Source: Bactericera cockerelli (Eukaryota > Arthropoda > Insecta > Hemiptera > Triozidae). From it: a stretch of DNA of 64,000 nucleotides. Every line of letters begins with the position of its first letter. Position 1 is the stretch's first letter. The DNA lies in NCBI GenBank assembly GCA_024516035.1, contig CM044959.1:20108525-20172524 (forward strand), given 5' to 3'. Position numbers and translations under genes: made by a program. The notes under the pieces are model-generated. The model had not been told where the DNA came from and ran no database searches. It saw only the letters and a list, made by a program, of their open reading frames with translations. Positions 10,926 to 21,700 of the stretch are shown here, piece after piece.

Positions 10926-11170
10926 ATGGCATGTTGATGTTGAAGACACCAGTTCTCGTTTTGTCGCTGAAGTTAAGCAACGTACTATGAGGTTGGATGG
11001 GTGACCATTCAAATTTAAATTTGCGTGATGCTGGCTATTCCTTTTCCAACCCAGGCTTGGTGAGGTTAATTAGTTTAGCTAGTTTCTGGTTTCTGGCGAA
11101 TAGAGGGAAAAACCCCCGTCTCCAACGACCTAGAGGTTACAGAGATGTTGAGAAAAGAAATAATAATAAT
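10926..11170 (+). mobile_element. 5S rRNA-derived SINE (SINE3-like)
   Basis: The head reads ACACCAGTTCTCGTTTTGTC, then GCTGAAGTTAAGCAACGTAC, then GGTTGGATGGGTGACCATTC. It follows the 5S rRNA internal promoter region in order, including GTTAAGCAACG and GGATGGGTGACC. The body CCAGGCTTGGTGAGGTTAAT and TCTGGCGAATAGAGGGAAAA is the shared SINE body. It ends in an AATAATAAT tail. Confidence 0.85.
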
Positions 11171-11884
11171 ACCTAATACCTTGTTTACCTTCCTAATTAC
11201 TTGCCAACTTGTTACGTAACCATCTATTCTGTACCTAATGTGCAAAGTTAATGACTGCAGTTAGTAGACCCTGTTTTAAATTTAACTTAATATAGCTAGG
11301 TATACCATTGGGTATAAATTAATATTGTATATTAATGAATTTTGTGCAAAATGCTTTCTTTTAATTTATGCGATGTTAATAAATTATTATATTTATCTTT
11401 TTCTACGATGTGGACGAAATCAATTAAAAAATAGTAACTTATTCTAGTGAAACATTAAGAATTGTCACAAAAATTTTCTTAGAAGCTTTAGCTTAGGAAA
11501 AGTACCTTTGTATATGTTATCTTGTTATTAAAAAAAAAAAAATAATAACATCGCTAGTACCTATATAATAATATTTCACTTGCTGGCACGGCCTCAGTCC
11601 CTCCTCAAGTGCATAATGCATGTATGCACCTGTACAAATGGTGCATAATCTATGACTTTTATCTGATGTTGTATTGCAGTACTACTGCATTCGTAATTGC
11701 CTAGATTCTGTATTCTGCATGATTGCAGGGAACAGTTAATGAGAAATTTAGTTGGTTTACGAGTGAATAAATTATTCGTTTCAACGGCTCAACTCCATAG
11801 GTTTCGATGCATTTTCTACACAATGTAAGAATCCAAATTATAAAAATCCCGGAATCAAAGTACTTATACTAAAAATGTAACATA
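11171..11884. other. Intron DNA without recognised feature
   Basis: AT-rich, no recognised gene or repeat. Confidence 0.4.
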
Positions 11885-12062
11885 TGAGATTTTTTTTGTT
11901 TTATTAAAGATGAGTGTTTCACAGCCTTTTTTATTGCAAAGCCATGAAAAAGGAGCTACTGTAAACGCTTGTGGTCTGTGTTGTAGCCTACCCATCCCGT
12001 AGACGGCCCTCTGATGGGCGAGAAGTGACACAATACTTCCCATTTAGGTGCTAGGTCAACAC
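11885..12062. repeat. Dispersed repeat, copy A
   Basis: TTAAAGATGAGTGTTTCACAG, AGGAGCTACTGTAAACGCTTG and TGATGGGCGAGAAGTGACAC, then CCATTTAGGTG, recur in the same order at 35650-35815. The family is not named. Confidence 0.65.
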
Positions 12063-12202
12063 GAGCGCACCGGAAGGTATCCCTTACAAACAACTGTAAC
12101 CAAATTTTGAATACAATGTTTTTGTCGGCGCGGGGGTTCGAACCCGGACCTTTCGCATGACAAGCGAGAGCTTAACTACTGAGTTATTCGTGGGCTCGAA
12201 AG
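12063..12202 (-). mobile_element. tRNA-derived SINE head
   Basis: On the minus strand: CCACGAATAACTCAGTAGTTA, AAGCTCTCGCTTGTCATGCG, then GGTCCGGGTTCGAACCCCCG. TAACTCAGTAGTT is A-box-like and GGTTCGAACCC is a perfect B box. The anticodon-arm region is short and no complete acceptor pairing was seen, so this is a SINE head and not an active tRNA gene. The body runs towards lower coordinates. Confidence 0.65.
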
Positions 12203-12204
12203 TC

Positions 12205-13109
12205 TTGTAACCAAAGTATCGTGTGGATCCGTTGTTGGTTTGAATTCCACCCGCTCAATGAATCTTGCTCGTTCCTCCAAAATATAGGTACATGCCCCGC
12301 CCCCACAAGCTACGTGGTCAATATATTTTTCATGGTTTTATTACGTGCAAATTCTTACATCGCTTCAGAAGGATGAGAAAAATGCTAATGTGCCAGTCAA
12401 AAAAAAATATTATTTTCCTTCACACCATTTATTTTCACAGCATACTAGGCACGTATTTGTTTATAGTTTATGTAGAGCCTAACGAGAATAATAAATCATT
12501 AGATACTACCCCGGGAGACTGCTCACAGACTGTTCTGAATTTTCTTACCATTATAAAACTCGTAAAAAACATGAAATATGGATAATATTAGGGATTTCAA
12601 ATCTGCAAAGGTTTTTAGGGCCTCACTAAAGTAAGCAGTAAGCTATGTCGCCACCGAGAGGTTTTGATGGTAGACAACATAGTAAACATAAACAATAGTT
12701 TCAGCATGTTAGACCTACTCGTTATATCTCATATAATATTTCAGCATAGTGGATCAGTGTAAAATACACATTAAAATTAGTCTGTAATACAAAAGATTTA
12801 AAAGCTCCATTCAGTCTCTAATGATCCAGATATTTAAGAGAGCTTAACAAAAAAAATTGGCAATATTCTCGAGCTACTTCGAGAATTCCAGCTAATAAAT
12901 TATGCTTTGAAAAAAGAATGAAACCCAAGTTTTATGTTAAAAACAACCAACCTGCCATGAAATTAAAAAGTTAAAGCGTAAATAACTGTACCTACTTGCA
13001 GAAAACATTGAAACTTATAACAAGCAAAGCAAAAATATGTCCATTTTTTGAACTTGAGAAAACTCTCTTACAGTAAAAAAAGAGCAAAAGAGTAGTAATC
13101 TCAACTTAC
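12205..13109. other. Intron DNA without recognised feature
   Basis: No recognised repeat. The open frame at 12265-12585 (106 codons) has no familiar motif, and a random frame is the simplest reading. Confidence 0.4.
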
Positions 13110-13204
13110 CTTGTAAAAACTAAACATAACAAAGTGGCAGACAGAATCATGAGCTGTTGAGACAATGCAGACTGGGACTTCTGCATGGCTCTGTGAAGAT
13201 CATT
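13110..13204 (-). CDS. Slo2: Slo2/KCNT exon, S4-S5 linker and S5
   Basis: A 95-nt exon reading NDLHRAMQKSQSALSQQLMI then LSATLLCLVFT, the linker helix and S5 of Slo2. The acceptor is ttccag and the donor ACAAG|GTAAGT. The two spare bases AG join T of the next exon to encode Ser, giving [12 protein letters not shown] across the junction, as in insect Slo2. Confidence 0.93.
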
Positions 13205-13912
13205 CTGGAACAGAGGTGGTAGAGTCAGCATGGGAATATATTATGATTATGCGGGTATAAAAGGTACTAGGTTTACTGGGTCAACACACAAGATGATAGT
13301 CTTCACTTTATAAAATAGGTAAAATTTAATGTATTCAATTGTTGCCTGTTTATACAGGATTCTATGGAAGCTAAATAAATTGTTTTGGGTGCAAAATGAA
13401 ATCCACAAATGTGGCCTCCGTGGCTTAGTGTCTGTCCAACTTAGCTTTCATGCATGCGTTGTAAAAAACTCTTTATTAATACCTTTCCTGCACAACCAAC
13501 AAATACCTAAGTAAAACTATTTATTTATTTCAACTAGATTTATTAAGTAACATCTACTTATTGCACTTAGAAAAATAGATTAGACGTAAATAATTTTTTA
13601 CAAATTTGTTTTTTTACCAAAAAAGTATACGAACCCATCAAAATCCAACAAATTATGACACTTCAAACTCAAACACTTTCAATGATATGGTATTAAAAAG
13701 TATTTTTTCTTTGTGGTTTAGAAGGAAGCTCTCACTATTTTTCCTCACGAGGTATGAATAAACCCCGGGCATCTAATGTACTGAGTGGAAAATTTTCTTT
13801 TAAGCTGGGATTCAAACCCAGGTTACCGTGCGTGAAAGCCTCTTGGTGTAGGCCACAGTGACAGTAAACTAGCAATATTACATGTAAAATAAAAATAAAA
13901 CTTTATACTTAC
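13205..13912. other. Short Slo2 intron
   Basis: Intron between the S4 and S5 exons. Near 13740-13860 the string GGGATTCAAACCCAGGTTACCG resembles a SINE B box in reverse orientation, but I could not define an element. Confidence 0.45.
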
Positions 13913-13996
13913 AAACATATTTTCTAAAGATTTTTTTGCTAACCAACAATTTAAAAATATAGGAATGAACATGTTTCTCAATTGGGGATTCACAAT
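13913..13996 (-). CDS. Slo2: Slo2/KCNT exon, segment S4
   Basis: An 84-nt exon (28 codons, phase 0) reading [20 protein letters not shown] then KKSLENMF. The [24 protein letters not shown] block is the S4 and S4-S5 linker region of Slo2 channels, which lacks the regular arginine ladder of voltage-gated channels. The acceptor is tttcag and the donor ATGTTT|GTAAGT. The next exon is only about 0.7 kb away. Confidence 0.93.
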
Positions 13997-14342
13997 CTGA
14001 AACAAAAACAATCATCAAATGTAAAAGATAATGTCTATAATTATATTAAAAATTGAACTCTTGGTCTTGCCAGAATTAATGAAAATATGTACGTATGTAC
14101 TGACATTGTTCATCAACACCTAACTTTTATGGCATTTATGATCTATAATAACAATAACACTCGACCGTTACCTTCAAATAGAAAGAGAGAGAAGAAGCAG
14201 GTATGCCGAATTGAAAAACTCGATAAGGAGTAGGATTTACACATATATTATTGCATTTCCTATTTATTTTCTCTCTCATACTACAAGCTTAAGGAGAAGG
14301 GCTATGAAACAGTAGAAAAAGATGATAAGATTTTGAGAGAGG

Positions 14343-14640
14343 GATATTGGGTGAGAGGGAGAAGGATAGAGATATATTGGGTGAGAGGGAGAAGGATAGA
14401 GACATATTGGATGAGAGGGAGAAGGATAGAGAGATATTGGATGAGAGGGAGAAGGATAGAGAGATATTGGGTGAGAGGGAGAAGGATAGAGAGATATTGG
14501 GTCAAAGGGAAAACGATAGAGAGATATTGGGTGAGAGAGAAGGATAGAGAGATATTGGCTGAGAGGGAGAAGGATAGAGAGATATTGGATGAGAGGGAGA
14601 AGGATAGAGAGATATTGGATGAGAGGGAGAAGCAGGAGAG
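14343..14640. repeat. 30-bp minisatellite, about ten copies
   Basis: Unit GATATTGGGTGAGAGGGAGA followed by AGGATAGAGA, repeated about ten times with few changes (one unit is shortened near 14535). Because the unit is a multiple of three, several frames on both strands stay open over the whole array; none is a credible gene. A CCTCCCTCCCT tract follows at 14698-14730. Confidence 0.93.
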
Positions 14641-14734
14641 AAGATTTGACACCTGTCATAGTCAGTGTGTGGAAACGTATCCCTACAGTGCCCCACTTCC
14701 CTCCCTCCCCACCTCCCTCCCTCCCTCCCTGTCC

Positions 14735-15088
14735 TGTTACCTAGAACTCCATCTCATATTGGAAAGCTCTGCAAACAGTTTCACAAATAAATTATGTACC
14801 TAGTTACCTGCACTACATAGCTGCAGAAATTCCGACGTCTCTCTTTAATTACATTGCGATCCTTTACTTTCTGACCTAATGCCTTCGCTTGCCGTTTCAT
14901 AATATTTCAATTTGGGTCTAGTTTAAGGTTGTTCGTAATAAATTGTCCTTCTTATGATTTCAGAGTGTAAGAGATTTTTAGGTTGCTTTGATAGCGTAAT
15001 ATAAATTATCAAAAAATTGAACTTGGGTAAAGTAAAATTATAATAACATTCGTACCTTCACAAATATTATAACTCATATTAAATACTA
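14735..15088. other. Intron DNA without recognised feature
   Basis: No recognised feature. Confidence 0.4.
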
Positions 15089-15431
15089 GCGGGCTGCACC
15101 CGCTTCGCCAAGCCATCACACACCCACAACCCATACATCACACACAACCACACCCACACACCACACACACATCATACACACACACACATTCACACAGAAA
15201 CACACACACATCCACACACACATACAAACACTCACACACACCACCCATACATTACACACACACCACCCATACATCACACACACACCACTCATGCATCACA
15301 CACACACACACACACCACCCATACATCACACACACACCACACACACACACATGAACCACACACACACAAACCACACACACAAACGATACACATAAACCAC
15401 AAACATACACACACATACACACACATACACA

Positions 15432-15484
<53 letters not shown>

Positions 15485-15486
15485 CC
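15089..15486. repeat. CA-rich tract starting with a GCGGGCTGCACCCGCTTCGCC motif
   Basis: CTAGCGGGCTGCACCCGCTT at about 15088-15108 forms a small GC-rich hairpin in otherwise AT-rich DNA. It leads into irregular CACACCACCCATACATCACA repeats and a pure (CA)n run ending near 15482. The long cysteine/valine-rich open frames are artefacts of the repeat. Confidence 0.85.
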
Positions 15487-15559
15487 ATCATATCTGTAAA
15501 TTTCAAAATCCCGAGACAAATCTATCATAGCGGATATTGATAATGTAGCAAACTGACCT

Positions 15560-16130
15560 ATATTTTGAGAACGGTTTGTCAGAATATGGCAACAAAGGCC
15601 TCAAATAAAAGCATGTGATGTTCTGAGACAGTTTTACAATATAAAAAATATAGGTCCACGCTATAAATTTTAAGTTCCGCGCTGGAATCTGTAAAAAAAA
15701 CTGAAAAGTCTGAATAAAAGGTAGAAATTTCGAACATTCTGGCTTATATCTCAAGAACGGTACGTCAGAATGTGGCCTCAAATATATTAATTGAAAGCTT
15801 GTTAAGTATAATTTGTTATTAAATAATAAAAAATATAGGTCCTCGCGATAAATTTTAAGTTCCATGCTGGAATCTGTTAAAAAACGTGAAAAGTCTGAAA
15901 AAAAGGTCAAAATTTCGAACATTCTGGCTTATATCTCCAGAACGGTACGTCAGAATGTGGCCTAAAATGAATTAAATGAAAGCTAATTTTGTCTTATGTG
16001 TTATTAAATAATAAAAAATATAGGTCCTCGCGATAGATTTCAAGTTCCAGGACAAAGACTGTCTTAAAATCGGACCCTTCCTCAAGGAAATACTTGAGGA
16101 AGGTCATAACTGAAGGACGGTTTGGAATTT
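15560..16130. repeat. Tandem repeat of about 185 bp, three units
   Basis: AGAACGGTTTGTCAGAATATGG near 15570 recurs as AGAACGGTACGTCAGAATGTGG near 15754 and 15941. Between them AATATAGGTCCTCGCGATAAA, TTTTAAGTTCC and ATTTCGAACATTCTGGCTTA also recur. The spacing is 184-187 bp. The last unit runs into the fold-back element at 16275. Confidence 0.85.
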
Positions 16131-16974
16131 CGGACTTTTGATAGTTTTCCTGATACCGTACGGCCATTTTACTTGGGTTCATTTCTCATCAATTTTTCGC
16201 TATCTCTTACCGTTTCGCCTAAACAATTCCTGCACACAAAGATACAAAGCCCGTCCATATTTCTCATTTATAGGTGATCGAAACCACCCAGCCACTATCT
16301 TTTTCTCGAGAACGGTTTGAGTTAGGATCTTGAAACAAAAAATTGGGCCCCAATTTAAAGTCTGATTTTTTATGGGAAAATATTTTGACCCTCCGCCCAC
16401 CGCCCCTAAGGGCGTTTTCAGGGGGGCACATGTCCGTTTCTCCCGAATTTTAAATGGAATGCATATTTTTTTATTTTACATTCAAAACATGCAAAGCAAG
16501 TTAGTAACACTAGTAAAAAGAAAAAAAATATTCCTTGGTTCGAGTCCCGAAAAAACACGGTTTTTAGAAGAAAATAGACCCAGGTTGCGGAAGTCGTTAC
16601 GGGCACCCGGTAAACGTTGTGAAAAAACTAAAAATGTCAAAAAATAGGTAAAGTTCTCTTCTTTACTTTCATGTACTTGTTTTTTTTTTTTTTTTTAAGG
16701 AAGTCATAGGTCCTTAAATTGGTCATAAACTTTTTTCAGGTTCAAAAGGCCAAAAGTCCAGAAATTTAAATTCGACCCCCTATTTTCTTTTCTTTCACAT
16801 AAAAGAAGAAAATAATTAGCATACAATGCAAAAAAATGAACTTTCTGCGATTTTTTCCCTTAAAATGGCAGACGAATAACGTCTGAAATGCGTTCATTTC
16901 CGTGCGCGTGAGTCATCACACGAGTCCGTGCCTGAAGTTTGTATGTACGATGTAGGTAAATCACCTCTACAGAT

Positions 16975-17165
16975 GTTCAAAAACACCACCCTCTGCTGCA
17001 ATACATTTCCTGAGTCTGCCAGGATAGGTGGCATGAACTCTCTCTAGCTCCTCAGGTGTGATGTTGCGGCAGATCCCAATGATGCGCACTTTCATATTAT
17101 CCACATCTGTTGGACTAGTTTGGTATGCTAGATCTTTTACCTTTCTCCACAGGTAAAAATCCATG
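16975..17165 (-). pseudogene. Tc1/mariner-like transposase C-terminus, left arm
   Basis: Reads VMDFYLWRKVKDLAYQTSPT, then MKVRIIGICRNITPEELERV, then AEGGVFEHL and a stop. The pattern 'LDFFLWGxVKxxVY...L...I......TPExLxRV......R...C....G..xEHL' closes many mariner/Tc1-family transposases. The rest of the gene is absent on this side. It is nearly identical to the right-arm copy (WRK against WGK, DVD against DVE, EELER against EELKR). Confidence 0.75.
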
Positions 17166-17337
17166 ACGGTGGGGTCCAGGGTGGGGGCAGACGAAAAAAA
17201 TAAACTTTCTGCGATAACCTCTGAAATACGTTCATTTTCATACGCGTGAGTCATGGCATGAGTCCGTGCCTGAAGCTTGTATGTACGATGTAGGTAACTC
17301 ACCTCTACAAAATTAGAAAAAGAACGACAACTGATGT

Positions 17338-17520
17338 TAGTTAATATTATTAATATTCGTTCTGGCGCTACTGTAAACCCTGAAGACAGCATCCGAGATA
17401 TAGCAAGAGATTCGGCCGTTCCCTACACGTGCGTTGAGCAAATTCTAAAGGAGAGTAATTTCCACCCTTTTCATATCTCTCTGCATTAAGAGCTATCTGC
17501 CCAGGATCAAGTGAATAGTT
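17338..17520 (+). pseudogene. Tc1/mariner-like transposase helix-turn-helix fragment
   Basis: Reads NPEDSIRDIARDSAVPYTCV then EQILKESNFHPFHISLH, a stop, then ELSAQDQ. SxRDIA...S...V..ILK...FHPxxxxLHQEL is the N-terminal DNA-binding region of this transposase class. The stop replaces the expected Gln. Sequence for the catalytic core between this and the C-terminus at 17635 is missing. Confidence 0.65.
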
Positions 17521-17634
17521 TAAATTATACCTCATTTTTATCTGAGGGAGCGAGAACAACTTAATCGCTTGTTCCCTCAGAGATGAATCGGCAGAGGAGG
17601 ATCAAACCCCCAGCACCCTGGACCTTACCGTCAT

Positions 17635-17829
17635 GGATTTTTACCTGTGGGGAAAGGTGAAAGATCTAGCATACCAAACTAGTCCAATAGATGTGGAAAA
17701 TATGAAGGTGCGCATCATTGGGATCTGCCGCAACATCACACCTGAGGAGCTAAAGAGAGTTCATGCCACCTATCCTGGCAGACTCAGGAAATGTATTGCA
17801 GCAGAGGGTGGTGTTTTTGAACATCTGTA
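17635..17829 (+). pseudogene. Tc1/mariner-like transposase C-terminus, right arm
   Basis: Reads MDFYLWGKVKDLAYQTSPID, then MKVRIIGICRNITPEELKRV, ending EGGVFEHL. It is preceded in frame by TLDLTV, consistent with the approach to the last catalytic block. It points away from its mirror copy at 16975-17165. Confidence 0.75.
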
Positions 17830-18503
17830 GAGGTGATTTACCTACATCGTACATACAAACTTCAGGCACGGACTCGTGTGATGACTCACGCGCACGGAAA
17901 TGAACGCATTTCAGACGTTATTCGTCTGCCATTTTAATGAAAAAAATTGCAGAAAGTTCATTTTTTTTGCATTGTATGCTAATTATTTTCTTCTTTTATG
18001 TGAAAGAAAAAAAAATAGGGGGTCGAATTTAAATTTCTGGACTTTTGGTCTTTTGAACCTGAAAAAAGTTTATGACCAATTTAAGGACCTATGACTTCCT
18101 TAAAAAAAAAAAAAACAATTACATGAAAGTAAAGAAGAGAACTTTACCTATTTTTTGACATTTTTAGTTTTTTCACAACGTTTACCGGGTTCCGCAACCT
18201 GGGTCTATTTTCTTCTAAAAACCGTGTTTTTTCGGGACTCGAACCAAGGAAATATTTTTTTTCTTTTTACTAGTGTTACTAACTTGCTTTGCATGTTTCG
18301 AATATAAAATAAAAAAATATGCATTCCATTTAAAATTCGGGAGAAACGGACATGTGCCCCCCTGAAAACGCCCTTAGGGGCGGTGGACGGAGGTTCAAAA
18401 TATTTTCCCATAAAAATTCAGACTTCATATTGGGGACCAATTTTTTGTTTCAAGATCCTAACTCAAACCGTTCTCGAGAAAAAGATAGTGGCTGGGTGGT
18501 TTC

Positions 18504-18720
18504 CCAGATGGAAAGCTCCCGAAATTTTCTTCGATTGAATTAAAATTAAATTTCTACAAGTTTCGTTTGATTTACACAACTAACATCATACATTTACATT
18601 ACATAACACCTTCGAAATTCTGGTATTGTAACTATACAACACAGACTTTTTGTTCTTTTTCAATGAGAGATCACAATTTTTATAAATCCTTCTATAGTTG
18701 GAGGTATATCTACTGATTAA
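18504..18720 (+). other. Possible 5' UTR of the R2-like element
   Basis: About 217 bp between the outer edge of the fold-back element and the R2-like ORF. No promoter or target duplication could be recognised, so the 5' boundary of the R2-like element remains open. Confidence 0.35.
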
Positions 18721-21700
18721 ATGTCACAAACTCATTTCCCTTTCGAGCACATAACTACAGCAGTAGAAGAACAAAATGATATTCAACAAGATCTAGAAGG
18801 AGTCAGTAATGTAGTCGTAAGTAATAATCAGATTGAAGATGATACCTTGGACAGTTCGGCGGAGTGGTTCGACACGCATGAGAGGCCTGTCACTGAGAAA
18901 AGAAAAGTACAAGTTTGTGCTACTGTTTCTTCTCATAATAACAACAAAGTGGTGTCGGAAAGTTCATCCCAGATTGCAACATCTTTTGTATGTTCTGATT
19001 GTAACAAAGCGTTCTCATCATCCAAAGGTTTGAAAATACACATTAGTAAGATACACCCTCATCTTAAAAATATTAATGAGGCCTTAGATAAAACTAAAAA
19101 TGATAATCTAGAAGAAATTGGTAACTCTACCTGTCCATTTTGTAACAAACAATTTAAAAACACCAGAGGTGTAAATGTCCATATCGGTTGCGCCCACTTG
19201 GAAGAAGCAAACAAATTGACCTTGGATAGAATCAAAAAAAATGATAACAGTGAAGCAAATTTGGACTCTGCTACCCCATCTTCTCCTTCTGAAGAACAAA
19301 TAAAAATTGATACTCAATGTAAAAACTGGTTTTTGAGGTTTAAAAATATACTAGTAAAAGAGATCAATACAGATGAGTTAGATGCAGAAATTACGCAATT
19401 TATTAAGTTTTTATATGAAGCCAACAAAGCACTTCCAGGACCTAAACATCCAGCTGTGAAGTTTTACAGACTGAGACAAAGAAAGAAAAATTCCAATTTG
19501 AATACGGGATATTCTCAATCATCAAATCCTCAAAGAAAAGACAAGAAAGTTCGCCAGAAGAGAAAAGATGCATACGATTACGAGGTGGCCCAATACAACT
19601 ATTACAACCAGAGAAAGAAAGTAGTAAGAAAAATAATGGATGAAAATGTTGGAAAGTCTTGTAAAATACCAATAGAAATAATTGAAGAGCATTTCAAGAG
19701 AAAATTTGAAACTCCTAACATGATGATACTGGACGATTATGTTAATTCTACTTCTGGAGATGACATAATAGTTTCCCTTGATGACGTAATAAAAGCTATC
19801 AAATCGACTTCGTATGACACATCAGCGGGTCCTGACAGAGTTTTGATTAAAACTATCAAACAACTCAAACTTGGTGAAACAATAAAAGTCATAATCGAAA
19901 TATTATTAAAATCTGGTTACTGCCCAAAATCTTTCAGAGAAGGAAGAACAGTATTGATCTATAAAGGCAATGATGAAGGAAATTTAAAAAATTGGCGTCC
20001 GATTACAATATATTCAATTTTAAGAAGAATAATTGAAAAAGTTTTAGATCGAAAATTGAGAGAAGAAATTAATCTGAACTGTAATCAGAGAGGTTTCATC
20101 ACTGGGATACAAGGGTGCCACATCAATACCAAAATAATTGATGCTTGTTTAAGAGATGCAAAAGAAAATAAAAAAGACTGCATTGTTTCATTTTTGGACA
20201 TATCTGACGCATTCTCAAACATAGGTCATGATCACTTACTGAAATCTCTTGAGTCCGCTGGTATACCTACTTGTTTGAAGAATCTCATTAAAGCCCTGGT
20301 TTTAAACAACATCATAAAAATAGAATGTAATCAAAAGTTCTCCAATCACATCCTTTTAAATCGAGGCGTTAGCCAAGGAAGCCCAATATCCCCTATCCTG
20401 TTCAACCTAGCTGTTAACTATGTTTATCATGAACTATGTGATCCAGGTTATGCCAAAAAGTTTGGTTATGAATTAAACAATAATTTGGATGCGGTCTCTC
20501 TTACTGGGTTTGCAGATGATAAAGCAATTACTTCAAACTCTCTTCAATCAGCAATTAATTCAATTGATTTGTTACAAAGTTTGTTCCGAAAAATTGGTTT
20601 AAATATAAACCCCAATAAAAGCACATGCATTGCAATTATAAAGGGGTATCTTTGGAATGGTACATTAACATTACTAAATGGTGACAACATCAAAACAATT
20701 TCTAGAGATGAAAAAATAAAGTACCTAGGTTGTTCATTCACTGATGAAATCATATTTGATTTTAATGTTCTTGAAGTGTTCACCAAGAATTGTCAGAAAT
20801 TAGTGACGTCACCCCTGTTGAAACCTGATCAAAAATTGAATGTTATCAATCAATACTTGTTCCCTTCTCTTGTATACCCATTACAAGTTGTCCCTCTTGA
20901 AAAAATGCCTGATAATGTATTGGAGAGTATCAACGTAATAATTAGAAGAAGTGTTAAATCAATTGTGGGATTGCCAGCACATACTGTAAATGCCATGTTA
21001 TATGCTCCCAGAAGATTACGTGGACTGGGTATTATCAATTGCATATGGGAAGCATACTTACAACACTTTTCCATTGCATCTAAACTAATGAACGTGGATG
21101 ACAATTTATTACATTGTTCTTTTGATGCTCAAAAAGAAATGGAATTATGTATTGCTAAATTGAAAGTGTCTGGGGACAATGCTAAATCTCTTCGTTTCCA
21201 TCTTCGCGACAATTCTTTCCAAGAATGGTGTTCAGCCAAATATCAAGGAATAGGGGTTCAATATTTTGCAGATCATACTCCATCTAATAACTTTGTCATG
21301 AATAAAAACTCTCTTTCATCATCAGAATGGACAGCCGCAATAAAACTGAATTCAAACTATGCGAACCTTGCTGGTGTTCCTGGTGTTCAAACAACAAGCA
21401 ACTCTTCCTACCTCTGCCGCAGATGCAAAAGAGAGAAAGAAACCATCCCCCATGTTCTTGGAAGTTGCTCGCACAATGAATGCCTTATCACTATGCGTCA
21501 TCACAAAGTGAAGAGAATGATCATTGAATTGTTAAAACTCAGAGAAGTAGACTGTTTTGAAGAGGTGTTTTGTATGGACATGGACGGATCGAAACGCTTC
21601 TGTGATATATTGGCTTTTCCTAAAAATAGTAAAATGGCATACATTCTAGACCCAACAGTGAGGTATGAATCAAATGATAGAAACCAGGCTGAAAAAGTGG

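Larger units (their letters stand above)
16275..18503. mobile_element. Fold-back element with about 0.9-kb inverted arms
   Basis: The left arm (16275 to about 17165) and right arm (about 17630 to 18503) are reverse complements with few differences. The outer ends read GAAACCACCCAGCCACTATC and its complement, followed in both arms by TTTTTCTCGAGAACGGTTTGAG. The centre holds a direct repeat of part of the arm (17195-17310 repeats 16833-16975) and a transposase fragment. Each arm carries a transposase C-terminus pointing outward. Confidence 0.88.

Noticed and set aside
10940..11010. Possible 5S rRNA gene
   Set aside because: Only the internal promoter half is preserved, with indels, and a SINE body follows; a functional 5S gene would keep both pairing ends.
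12126..12202. Possible functional tRNA gene
   Set aside because: B box is good but a full cloverleaf was not evident and SINE-type body sequence follows; read as a SINE head.
14276..14803. Long open frames on both strands rich in RRIERYW or SHPISLYP repeats
   Set aside because: They translate a 30-bp DNA minisatellite whose unit length is a multiple of three; no start context or domain supports a protein.
15252..15528. Cysteine/valine-rich open frames
   Set aside because: They come from a (CA)n tract read on the minus strand.
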